DNA of 64,000 nucleotides, taken from assembly GCA_019722365.1 (NCBI GenBank), contig JADFUC010001889.1, positions 2,480,001-2,544,000 on the forward strand, given 5' to 3'. This document shows positions 41,508-55,465 of the stretch, one piece after another; within the stretch, counting starts at the first letter, position 1; every line of letters begins with the position of its first letter. The notes under the pieces were generated by a model. That model was not told where the DNA came from, did not search any database, and saw only the letters and a program-made list of their open reading frames with translations. A program made the translations under genes and the position numbers. The DNA is from Lithospermum erythrorhizon. Its lineage: Eukaryota; Streptophyta; Magnoliopsida; Boraginales; Boraginaceae.

Positions 41508-44500
41508 ATGGCAGATGTATTAGCAGCTTTAAGGTCCTTGATGGCCTCTCACTCCCCCCCTCTTGATGCTTTGGTTGTTCCATCTGAAGATTATCACCAG
41601 GTTCTTGAAATTTGGATTTTTTTTTATTGGTTTTGATTTGTGACAAATATTTGGGACAGTTTTTGTATGTTTTTATTGTTATTGTTATGTGATTTGTGGA
41701 TTTGGTTGAATGCAGAGTGAATATGTGTCCATTAGGGACAAAAGAAGAGCATTTGTATCTGGCTTCACTGGCAGTGCTGGTTAGCTTGACTTTTTGAATT
41801 GTTTTTTACGTTGGTGTTTTGATTTTTGGGTGCAATTATGGTTTCTTGTATGATTTCAGCATTTGAATATTACTCCGTATGTTCTATATAGAGAAAGGGA
41901 GATTTTTAATGAATTGATGCAATGTTGTTTTTTAAGGAGAAAAATAAAATTGATCCAATGAAAAGGGTGGTTGGTTAGACTTCTGTCCACCCCCTAATCA
42001 AAATGGAAAAAAGAATGGAACTTTATACAGTTTGTATGATGATATGATCATTGAGAAACTGATGATAAGCATATAGGGAGTATTAATTTTTTGCGGTATC
42101 ATGGATAGCGATAAGATTAGTTTTTGATTAAAGAAAAGAAAAATCGGTGCATCAAGCTCCCGCCAGACAAGGCAGCCTGTGGACAGAACCATGGACATAA
42201 CTTTCCCTTTCCACTAGCGGTCCATTTCAAGATTAGTTTCAAATTCAATAGTATTATTTTAGAATGGTTGGAAGTGAGAAGCAATACTCTTGTGGTTAAT
42301 ATCAGAAAGAAAATTCTGCTCTTCTGTTGAGGGAAATGGTATTTTAACTTGTACTACCACATATGTGGAGTGGGGCAATTTTAATAAGAGAGAAGAGAGA
42401 ACTCGTGAGAAATAAGCTTGTAATGCCTCATATAGAATACAAGTAGTATAAAGTATAATGTTCACCTTGGTCTGGACTTTCAAATGTTATTGTAGGTTTG
42501 GCTGTTATAACAATGAAAGAAGCTCTACTATGGACCGATGGACGATATTTCTTGCAGGCGGAAATGCAACTTAGTGACCAATGGAAACTCATGCGAATGG
42601 CAGTGGACCCACCAGTAGACACCTGGATGGCAGATGTAAGCCTCTAGCCTCTCGCAGTTCTCATCATTCACAATTTGGATCTGTAAATGATTTTTCTATT
42701 TTCTTACCTGGCTGTCATTTTCCATTTCTATCTGTATGTTGATATCTTCTGTTGTCATTCCACATAAGATCCACAAAATCTTTTTAACATTACCTGTATA
42801 CTCCAACTTCTGTCCAATATATTTTTTTATTTGCTGTAATATTCTTTTCAGAACCTTCCAGAAGAGGCAGTTGTTGGCGTTGACCTTTGGTGTGTGTCAG
42901 TAGACGCAGCAAAAATATGGGAGGGCTCCTTTGCTAAAAAACAACAAAAACTTGTGCAAACTTCTAGTAACTTAATAGATGAAGTTTGGAAGAGCCGCCC
43001 TCAAGCTGAAATAAATCCTGTTGTCCTGCATCTATTGGAATTTTCTGGACGTTCCGTTGCAGATAAGTTGAATGATTTAAGGGAAAAGCTCAGACAGGAA
43101 AAAGCTGGTGCGGTGATATTCACAACACTTGACGATGTAAGTAATACTCCGACTCCAGGTCTTAGATCTCATTTATGCCGGTGGATCCTTATTCGCATGC
43201 TTCTTGACTTACCTTCTTTAACTTCACTACAAATTTATAGGTAGCTTGGATTTATAATATCCGTGGATCTGATGTCCCTTATTGTCCGGTTGTTCATGCA
43301 TTTGCTATAGTAACTCTATCATCAGCCTACTTATATGTTGACAAGAATAAGTGCACTTCTGAGGTAAACTTTGTTACTGCAAAAATTTCATCACAATACT
43401 CTTCCAAAAACTGATTTTTTTAACATAATCTGATATCTCCAGGTGAACTCGTTCATGGAAAAAAATGGGATTGAAGTACGTGACTATTTTGCAGTGAGCA
43501 CAGATGTGGAGCTTCTTGCATCCGATCAACTCTCTTCTTCACCTCCAGGTAATGATATCAAAACTGATGGGTTGAATGTGGAAGTTAAATCTAGTGAGCC
43601 TGAAGATAACATATAACCCTGTAGCTGATACAAAAGAGAGCAATACCAACTTGATTTGGGTAGACCCTGGCACGTGCTGCTTTGCTCTGTACTCCAAATT
43701 GAGTTCCGACAAGGTTCTCTTTAAGCAATCGCCTGTGGCCCTCCCTAAAGCTTTGAAGGTAACTTCTCTAAATAGGGCCACAGTGAATTCTTCAGTATAT
43801 TATTTGTCGATTTGAAGCATGTTCACCGAAAGAAAATTTGTATGCCGGTTGAGTTAAAATGTAATGATTAGTTTGTATATATTAATTTTCACTTCACTTG
43901 AATACTTTCAGTAATAGAAAATGCTCCAGGTTTTGTGAGAAACCTCAGGATATATAAGTTATCACAAATATATCTTGTTTTACCTCATTTCTTCATCATT
44001 TACCTTATTTCTCATGTTAATCCGAATTATTACTTGGAAAGAGTTCTTATAATCTTTATGTATTTACTATTTTTGCAGCCTTTTGAAGCACTAATATAAC
44101 TCTCCTTTTTTCTGGTGTTTAATACATGTCCGATGAGCACATTCCGAAAATTTCATTAACAGTTCAATTCCTAAATCTTAACTATTGTTTCTTCTCTTTG
44201 GGAAATCTAACATTTCTCATTTCTGTGGATAGAATGAATTTTATAATGCAGTTCTTTCACTATAACTATAACATGTAGCCTTATTTCATGTAGGGTAAGC
44301 ATTCATTTCTCCACCGTTCTGTAAGGCTGAAATAGGCTATGTTGGAAGAAAATTGTTATTTTTACTAGTTACATGTAATGTAGAATAATTAAAAGAGATA
44401 TCTAAAGTATCTATGCATTGAATGCAGATGTATGCTGAAAGTTTTCCAGATCACTTATTTTATTTTATATGAGTATTATTTTTGGCTTTTGTGTTCTCCA

Positions 44501-47500
44501 TAGAACCCTGTTGAGATGGAAGGACTGAAGAAGGCTCACATAAGGGATGGGGCTGCTGTTGTCCAATATCTCGTGTGGCTTGATGGACAGATGAGTGCAT
44601 AATATACCTCGTCTTACTTTCTATTTGGCATCATAACCAAATTCAGTTTCTTTCTCATGTATTGGAAACCACTGCTTTAAGTTATGAGTCGAGATGATTC
44701 GCTATTGCGATGCGCTGCATGCCTGTTTTCTTCCTGAATTTTAGCATTCCTTCTATTTCGGTTTTTTATTTCATTACCACCTCTCCACTCTGAACTTCTG
44801 TAGATTCCTGTACCTTGTATCTTTTCTTAGGAGACTGTAGAATATGAAAATGTATTCTTATTAGTTGGTCATTACATTCTTCTTTGTTCTTTACGTGATG
44901 GACAGATGAAGAACACATATGGGGCATCAGGTTACTTTAGGGAGGTCAAGACTGATATAAAGGAAAAAATGTGAGTTTCCGCACCCCTTGTTTATGCTAC
45001 TTCTTGTAGAGCTTGATATTTCTTCTCATCATTCCTCGTGATCCTTCTTGTAATAACTACTACTCGTAATGTGGTTATACTTCTTTTTTAGTATTTCAAT
45101 TGTTTGTAGAATTGAGTCATTAAAGTTGGCAGCTATTATTCACTTTAAGATGGCCGTGACACTCGTGCACACTAAAGTAGTTTCACATGTATTTCAGGGA
45201 CAGAGGGTTTAACATCCAAACATGACACTTTCAAATGTAAAAATGGTACAGTAATTATGACCCCTCCTTGAGGATGATTTAGGCTTCGTAACTGTGAGTC
45301 TTTATTTAGCAGATAAGTATGTTAATAAAATGAACCACTTTTCGGCCATTCAAAGACGAGTAGAACTTTCAGATTTTCTCCATTTAAATCCTCATTGGTT
45401 TCCTTTTCTATTCCAAAAGAACCACCATCCCCGTAGGAGATTTAGTTTTCTACAGCATGAGATTGTTCGAAATTGAGCTTTTGCATGGATGATATCATAA
45501 CGACATAACAATATCAATTTCTCATGCACTTTAGTCTAAGTAACGTTTTTGCTACATACTTGTTTCTTATTTTCTTGTTTCCTTTTTGTTAATTTGGATT
45601 TTAGCCGTGAAACTACAAGCAGAAGTCAATACTTTTCTAGGTTCTGAATACTGAGTGGGATGGATGAAATGAATTCATCTATTTAAACTTCGCTGATTTG
45701 TTTAGTGAGGTGTATTTAACTTCACATGGTTGATATCCAATATTTTTTTACTAACAAAGCTATTACAGGGAAACCAGTAAGCTAACAGAAGTCTCTGTGA
45801 GTGATAAGCTAGAGGAATTCCGTGCATCTAAAGAGGTAATATTTTATTTCATAACTATATGAGCTTTAATTCCTAGCCATCCAACTTTCAAGCGTGGATT
45901 TCTTTGACTGGTTAATTATTGGAGTTTGGTTTCCTTAGAAAAGAATTTGAAAGCTTTGTGCTTAAGAGGTTGCATATCTAAACATGTACTTGGATTTTCA
46001 GTACTAAGTCCGATTCAGTTACATAAGACATGTTGAAGTTGTAGTTAGGTCCTTTGTATTCTTTATTACCTTGTTACTCAGAATATTACAGATCTCAAAA
46101 CTCCGTTGTATAATTTGAAAAGTAGACTTTTTTTAGATATCACAATTTGAGTTGCTTCAAATTGATAGCTACTGTACATTTCTTGAAGTATTTATGAAGA
46201 AAAAGGTTCAAGTAGTTATTGGTCGAACGCAATGAAAGAAAAATTTATATATTGTGAATTAAGGAGAGATTTAATACAACTGGAGACATCACTACAAGTG
46301 ATCATGATGACGAATATAGGTTTCCATCTTTTTATAAGCAATCTTTGGGTGCCTATAGTTAGTAAAATATATTCTTTCTTCGATGGATAGAATTACTCCT
46401 TCCGTCGCACTCAATGATCCACACAGCCACTATATCCATCCCTGCTGTCTCAGATAATGAAGTAGTTAGATTAAGTTCAATTTAGGCTTGATCCTGCTAT
46501 ACCCTTGCTCATCAGTGGCAGTTTTCTCTCTCGTGTCTTATTAAATGATCATCTACTGGAGTCATCTGCAAAAGCGAGTGACTGTTTACCGAACTGTTAC
46601 TGTTTTCCTGAAGGCTTTTCATTTAATAAGATGCCCATTTTCTCAAATTTACATGTGCAGTACTTTAATGGGTTAAGTTTTCCAACAATTTCTTCTGTTG
46701 GTCCAAATGCGGCAATCATTCACTACAAACCAGAGAAAAAATCTTGTGCAGAACTTGACCCTAACAGCATTTATCTTTTTGATTCTGGAGCACAGGTTTG
46801 TTGCTGATTTTATAGTTTAATCTCTTAATTGATTTACATTCTTGATCCATATCTTGTACTTTTACTTTACACTTGACCTGTTGGTGTTATTGTTTGTGAA
46901 GTATCTAGATGGTACAACAGACATAACACGGACAGTCCATTTTGGGGTGCCTACTGCTCATGAGAAAGCTTGTTATACAGCCGTAAGTACTGCACTTGTC
47001 ATGAGATTTTAGTCTAACCTCATTGGACTTGGTTCCATCGCATTCTAGCAGAAAGATGATTTACTAAATGGCAGCACTTTTCCCTCTTGCAAATTGAAGA
47101 AAATCATAATTTAACTTCAGTGAATAACTTTTTCCAACACCTGGCTACGTTATATGAGGAAATAAACTAAAATATATTTGATATCCTCCCTTACAAATTC
47201 TAACTTGGTTGGAAGATTTGAATGCCTCGAAATCCTGATTTAGAAGTAACTGAAATCACCTAACATCACTTTCTGGGTTCTATCAGGTTTTGAAGGGCCA
47301 TATTGCCCTTGGTAATGCTCATTTTCCAAGTGGAACCACTGGTACTTGCGCCTTTACTTTTCTTTCTTACTGAACACCAGTCTTTGGAAGCTGGAATTGT
47401 TCTTAGGTAATTTCCCCCATGTTAAATTCTTTTTTCTTTGCAGGGAATAATCTTGATCCTATTGCAAGACTTCCTTTATGGAAGTATGGTCTTGATTATA

Positions 47501-48530
47501 GGCATGGTACTGGTCACGGGATTGGCATTTACTTATGTGTTCATGAAGGTAAACTAATCATTTTGATTTTTTTTTAAGATATATCAAGAACATTTGTTAT
47601 CTAGTTGAGGAGATAGTTGATTGAGTAGTCCCTTCTCTGATTTTATACTTTCAGGACCCCATCAAATTAGTTTCAGACCAGCGGCTCATGCTGTGCCACT
47701 ACAGCCATCAATGACTGTCACTGATGGTCCGCTCTCTCTCTCTCTCTCTCATATGTTAGTTCCTCTGTGTTCGATAGTCCCATTGGGTAGCTGATGCATC
47801 AGTTTCTACTGAGCAAGAGTCTTCGTTTTCTGATTATTTGTCATTGTTCTTGCTTACATTTAAAGTTGAAAGGCTCAATTGTTGTACCTAACATCTTGTA
47901 GAACCTGGTTATTACGAGGATGGAAATTTTGGTGTAAGATTGGAAAATGTTCTAATCGTGAAGGAGGCCGATACCAAGTTCAATTTTGGGGACAGGGGCT
48001 ATCTTTCATTTGAGCACATAACCATGGTGAGTTCATCCGCTTCAACTCTTATATTCTTGTTTCTTCATTTTTTTTTCTTGCATTTGATTGTTTATTAAGT
48101 AAGGGACAAAATGCGGCCAATCTTAAGAGGTGTGATCTTTACACTCATAAAATCAGCTCTATTCATCTACTTCCATTCTATCACAAAAGGACATATTATT
48201 CCATCTTGATCCATGACCAAATAAGCTTTTATTTATTCGTGTTGAATCGTTTTTGGAGTCTATCGTCTTCTGAGTTTCATACTAATTCATATCGACCATA
48301 TCCCAGTTTATCGCAATGGCATAACACTTCATGACTTCCTTTATGATATTATGTCTTCTCTTTTCCAGGCACCATATCAGAAAAAATTGATGAACCTGAG
48401 CCAATTGGGATCTGAAGAAATCGAATTTTTGAACTTCTACCACTCTCAGGTTCGCGAAAAGCTTGCACCCCATCTGGATGAATCTGAGATGGATTGGCTG
48501 AAGGAAGCCACTGAACCTATTTCTGTGTAG
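41508..48530 (+). CDS. APP1: Xaa-Pro aminopeptidase P (APP1), possibly damaged
   Basis: Seventeen exons: 41508-41600, 41716-41779, 42496-42635, 42852-43136, 43241-43363, 43443-43548, 43625-43758, 44504-44590, 44906-44970, 45769-45835, 46661-46795, 46902-46982, 47287-47341, 47444-47548, 47655-47726, 47902-48026 and 48369-48530. Joined, they encode about 632 residues, near the Arabidopsis length. The enzyme removes an N-terminal residue preceding proline. The N-terminal creatinase-like domains start [16 protein letters not shown]. The M24 'pita-bread' domain keeps the expected metal ligands in [32 protein letters not shown] and RLENVL. Two junctions are abnormal: a stop-containing 76-base segment between exons 6 and 7, and an ATGAGT in place of GTGAGT after exon 8. 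If exon 8 is not spliced, the frame stops after DGQMSA and loses the catalytic domain. Confidence 0.88.
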
Positions 48531-50136
48531 TTCTTCGGTTTGTTGCAGAAACTGTGATCTCTTGTCGATCCCATTGCTCGTCTTTGCTCCCCTCTCAGGC
48601 CTTCATTCACTCTATATACCGACATCGATATTCACCTTATTTTATCTCTTCAGAACTTCAGGCATTTGTGATTCATGAGTTTTATAAGTAAGCCAATACA
48701 AATGTTATAGCTTTTGTGATCTGTTAGCCAGATATTACTTGGTATTTGTAATTTGAGATAGGTAGAGTTTAATCCTCAAAAGCTCAATTGGTGCAATTCA
48801 TAATTACAAAAAAAAAATTGCTACTTTTGACCATTATTAAAGCTAAATTGCCACACTAATCCATCAGATCCTTTTTTTTGTTTCGAATACCACTTAGCTT
48901 AATCGCGGATTCCTCAATCGACGCACTGTAGCCTTTTTCTTTTTAACCACTTCATATATTTCATTTCTTACGAGCTCAAACTCAAACCGCATGAAAAATA
49001 TTTGCATCATTTGTGATTTAACACTTTACTCCTTACCACCGGTACGACAGCCCATGTAATTATTTTGACCATTCTCGTTGACTTGGAGAGTTCTAGGCTA
49101 ATTTTTGTACTTTTAAAAATGCAAGTTATGCTTGTCTAGGGCCATTAGTGACAGCTTTAATAGCATTAAATTATCCAATGTTCTTAGGAATATATGTTAA
49201 AAGAAGTAAATTTTGAAATAATATGTTATACTTGAAAACAAATGTTCTTAGGAATATATGCAACTAATGCTTAGCATTTTAACATTTAGAAATATATATA
49301 AAAGAAGTAAATTTTGGAAATAATATATAATTTGAAAACAAATAAGAAAAAATCAAATAAAAAATCAAACAAGGAAATATATTTAACAAATCTTTTCATA
49401 TCAAATTTCAAAAGAATCCGATTAAATAGTTAATGTGTCTATCAAGTTAGGAAAATTTTCCATAGTAGGACCATTAGTGAGAACTTTATACATCAACTAT
49501 AGCAATTTAATAAATCGATATTCTTAACGCACATGTTAAGAAGTTAATTTGGAAAGAAAATATAACACTTGAAAATACTTTGTTTTATTAACATTCTAGA
49601 AAATCTTTACATAAATGTATTGATTTTCGTAACTAACTTTCCATGATTTTTTTATAACTCAATTTAGACCGGTTACATTAAATTCGGACTCATTCAGTAA
49701 TATTCCGTGGTAATAATATTATAAGTTGTTTTTTAAACCAAACTTTGATTTTAATGTTATATTCTAACAGATGATATTTGTTTTTGACAACAAGGAGGGC
49801 GTTTAGTACTTAACGTAACGCTTATCACCATATGTGTCATGTATGTGAATATAATAAGAGTACAAAATAGCAGACGTGCCACTTTTCTTACATCATCGTA
49901 CTTTCTTGAAAACATTATTATATCCTGTTGACCATTCTTATTTCAGTTCATGCTGAGGTGGATATTTCTCATTGAATCTCAAGATCCATATTCTTGTACT
50001 AATCTTTTAGGCTCTGTAATAAAACTTGATGTCTTTGTCTCATTTTGAAATCTTGATTTGGTCATGATGAAACTTCAAGGGGTCAAGCTTAAGGGTTGCT
50101 AGATTTCTTCCAACTTTTGTTAGATCCACATACAAC
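48531..50136. other. Intergenic, APP1 3' side and MFS promoter side
   Basis: No gene is supported. Two similar stretches near 49190-49240 and 49250-49325 share GTTCTTAGGAATATATG, AAAAGAAGTAAATTTTG and GAAAACAAAT, a small tandem duplication. The remainder is AT-rich. Confidence 0.45.
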
Positions 50137-53100
50137 ATGTTTCCCAGACCATTGGATGCCATGAAGTAAGTTTTCAGATACTATATTGTTATGCTTTTTT
50201 TTCTTCTTTTTTTTACTATTTATGCTGTTCTTGTTATATATACTGATGTTGGTGTTAGACGATCAAACAGTCCTTAGCTTGTGTTTGGGCTTTATTAAGT
50301 AGAAGCGCTATACACATCTGACCTCGTTCTAATAGGCATTGGGCGTGTTGATGTTGTTCTTGTTGTCTACTGATGTTTGTATGTTGTTTATTGTTGGTAT
50401 ATGATAAAGACGTGTAGGGTTGACTTCAGAATTAATATCATGATTTGACTAGAGAGACAATAATGTTGTTGTGATGATGCTAGAGTGATATTGGCCAAAG
50501 GAAAACAAACTGGGATTTGCTGTGGGTCTGTTTTGAGAAGATACTGAATTTTTATGGACCATGTAGTTGATAATTTGATATTCTATTGTTGTATAGAAGA
50601 TATAATTGTTTGACGCCGTTTAATTGAGAGGTTTGCCTTTAAAAAAAGTCTATGTAATGTCTTTAAGCCTGGAGGTTTATGATTACTTTAGAAGTTACAT
50701 ATAGTACTGTATGATTTATGGCAGGACTATGGCAAGTACCTTTCATTGTTTAAATAGGCACAGTTAGAAGCTATATTGCTTAGATACTTGTTCTTTTTCG
50801 CTTCAGTACTTTATTACTCAACTCTGGCAAAGGATTCGATTTCCTGAAAGATTAGTCATGCAACATATAACAGTGATTAACTTATCCATTTTCACGGCTT
50901 GTTAATTTGTAATGATAAGCAAAGTGGCTGTATCAGTGGGTCGCTGATCTTATGGAATTCGTTCGTTAGCAGTTGTGTACTTTTTCCTTTCTAAAGATAC
51001 AGCATAGATGAGAGGCATCAGAATCTCTTGTGCTTTTCATGGACCGGATTTCACAGTCAAGTGACTTGATTTATGAAGTTAACATCTCTACGAAAAGCAA
51101 AAGTGTCTAGCAGAATCTGTATCTAAATTGGCAACGTTAAAAGTTTTTATCAAAGTTGTTTACCAGCGTGGAACAATTGAGTCGGTAACACTAAATCCTA
51201 TATGGTACCCTTGTGTGCAGCCATAAAAAGCCGAAGAATAGGGTAGCAGTTGAATTTGCCTTTTTGTTCTGGTTAGTTTCATATAAAACTGCGTACCGAA
51301 CTTGCATTTTATGTGTATAACTCTCTAAAAAGAGTATTGAATAGTACCTTCTTCTACTAAAATTGTTTGGATGCTTATTGCAAGTATCTGTTACAATTAA
51401 TTGTATTTTACATGTGCACAAAAAAGCAGCCTTTGAACAATACTGCCGCAGCTTGTTGCAATTAAGATGTTTTCTAAAACCCATCATTATATGAATTGAT
51501 TACAGAAGTAGCAGAACAAGGAAATTATGTGGGATCTCACTTTCACTCCTTATTATCAATATGGCCGCTATCATGGAGCGTGCGGATGAGAATCTTCTTC
51601 CAGCAGTTTACAAAGAAGTCAGTGAAGCTTTTTCTGCCGGACCATCTGATCTTGGATATCTCACATTTGTACGCAACTTCGTCCAAGGACTTGCATCGCC
51701 AGTGGCAGGTGTTTTAGTTCTCACTTATGATCGACCAACTGTTCTTGCAATCGGGACTTTGTGCTGGGCCTTGTCAACAGCAGCTGTGGGTGCAAGCAAA
51801 TATTTCTTCCAAGTTGCATTTTGGAGAGCAATAAATGGCTTAGGGTTGGCAATAGTGATACCTGCCCTCCAGTCATTCATAGCTGATAGTTACTTGGATG
51901 GTGCCAGAGGGACTGGATTTGGCTTCTTAAATCTTGTCGGAACAATTGGTGGTATAGGAGGGGGAGCGATCGCCACAGTCATGGCAGGTAGCAACATTTT
52001 GGGCATACCTGGATGGCGATGCGCCTTTGTCATGATGGCAACCTTGAGTAGTTTGATAGCATTCCTTGTTTATACATTTGTTGTTGATCCAAGAAAGAGA
52101 GACTTTATTGCTCAAAATGCCAGCAAAATTTCTGAAAGGTACAAAATTACATTTCCAAATTATTCTTCTGATTTTGCGTACCATGAAAATTATCCATTTT
52201 TCTGTGTTCTCTCTGTTACTTGATCATTCAACCCTGCTGAAACACTATAACAACAAAGTTCAAGACACTGGAAGTGAAATTAACTTTGCATATTGCACTT
52301 TTTAGTTTTCTCATTGTTAATTTAATATTTTCATGCTTTAGGGATGACCTTATAGTGAAAGGGAGCCCCACTACGGCATCAATTTGGTTGGAGTCGTGGA
52401 ATTCAACAAAATCTGTCATGAAAGTACCTACGTTTCAGTTCATTGTTATGCAAGGTCTTGTTGGTTCAGTGCCCTGGACAGCAATTGTATTCTTCACTTT
52501 ATGGTTTGAACTAATAGGTGAGCCTACAAACAAATAACCCAACTACTTAGAACTCTTCATCGTTTTGAGGAAGAAATTGTTTCATCTTAAGTTTCGTTTT
52601 AATTTGTGACCAGGTTTTGATCATAACAGCGCAGCTACGCTCGTCAGTCTGTTTGCTGCTGGATGCGCGTTAGGTTCCTTTTTCGGAGGAGTAATAGCAG
52701 ATCGTATGGCTCAGAAATATCCTTACTCGGGTCGTATCATGTGTGCTCAGTTTAGTTCCTCCATGGGGATCCCTTTCTCATGGTTTCTCCTCAAGGTCAT
52801 ACCACAGTCTGTGACCAGCTACTACACATTTGCAACAACTCTTTTCTTTATGGGACTCACCATCAGCTGGAACGGTACAGCTACCAACGGCCCTATGTTC
52901 GCTGAAGTTGTGCCAGCCAAACACCGCACTATGATATATGCATTTGATCGTGCTTTCGAAGTCTCGTTTTCATCTTTTGCCGCCCCTCTTGTTGGAATTC
53001 TGGCGGAGAAGATGTACGGGTATGATCTGAAAGCTGTTGATCCCACATCTGGTTCTGTACCAGAAGCGATCGCACTGTCAAAAGGGCTAATCGCAATGAT

Positions 53101-53206
53101 GGCAATCCCATTCGCCTTGTGTTGCTTATTCTATACTCCTTTGTATTGGACCTTCAAGCAAGATCGTGAAAATGCTAGAATTGGAAAACAAACTGAAATG
53201 ATATAG
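50137..53206 (+). CDS. Major facilitator superfamily transporter, spinster-like
   Basis: Four phase-matched exons, 50137-50165, 51506-52138, 52342-52517 and 52614-53206, give 476 residues. The first exon encodes only MFPRPLDAM plus two bases of a Lys codon; I chose it because its donor ATGAA|GTAAGT fits the acceptor at 51505 and restores the hydrophobic helix LCGISLSLLIINMAAIMERAD. IMERADENLLPAVYKEV is a signature of the plant At5g10190/At4g36790-type MFS proteins. Other matches are GWRCAFVMM, SVPWTAIVFFTLWFELIG and TISWNGTATNGPMFAEVVPA. About ten to twelve membrane helices are expected. The substrate is unknown. The last part of this gene recurs twice downstream together with the neighbouring synthase. 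Confidence 0.88.
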
Positions 53207-54949
<1,743 letters not shown>

Positions 54950-55096
54950 GCTTATTTTGTTCTCCTTCCATTTGATTCAGTGATAGGACAATGTTTTTCG
55001 GATTAAACACTGATACTTATACAATGAGATTGAGCTTAGTTGATATACTTGTGTTGGTTTGATTGTTGAAAAATGATAGAAAGCAATGAACCAAAA

Positions 55097-55465
55097 ATGA
55101 TGCCAAATCCATTTTGCTTTTGTTCCTCAATCTTTGCACCTTCTTATTGGACCTTCAAGAGCGGTCGCAAAAACGCTAGAATTTCTAGTGCAAAAGAAGC
55201 TGAAATGATATAGGAATGTTTTGAATTCAAATTTTCTGCTACATTTTTTCCCTCTCCTGCATGACTTCCTAGCAGCTAAAGTTAAACAGACAGATTATGC
55301 ATGATTGAGTTGTACTGTTTATTGTTGATGAGATACATTATTGACTACTGTTAGTCTGTTACCATTGATGAGATACATTATTGACTACTGTTAGTCTGTT
55401 ACCATTGATGAGATACATTATGGAGGGCCGCTTATGGAGATGTTCACATCCCTCAAATTAAAAAG
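55097..55465 (+). pseudogene. Decayed copy of the MFS gene 3' end (copy 2)
   Basis: ATTGGACCTTCAAG, AACGCTAGAAT, CTGAAATGATATAGGAATG, TCTGCTACATTTTTTCC and CTAGCAGCTAAAGTT repeat, in order, the last codons and 3' UTR of the MFS gene at 53096-53460. The upstream body is absent. The copy follows the synthase 3' flank directly, as expected for a tandem unit. Confidence 0.85.
55321..55422. repeat. 41-bp tandem repeat, about 2.4 copies
   Basis: The unit TTGATGAGATACATTATTGA plus CTACTGTTAGTCTGTTACCA recurs without change and a third copy is cut short. It lies in the former 3' UTR of transporter-tail copy 2. Confidence 0.9.

Noticed and set aside
44591..44600. Canonical donor GTGCAT at 44595 for APP1 exon 8
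   Set aside because: Joining it to either nearby AG acceptor (44905 or 44911) shifts the frame and soon reaches a stop.
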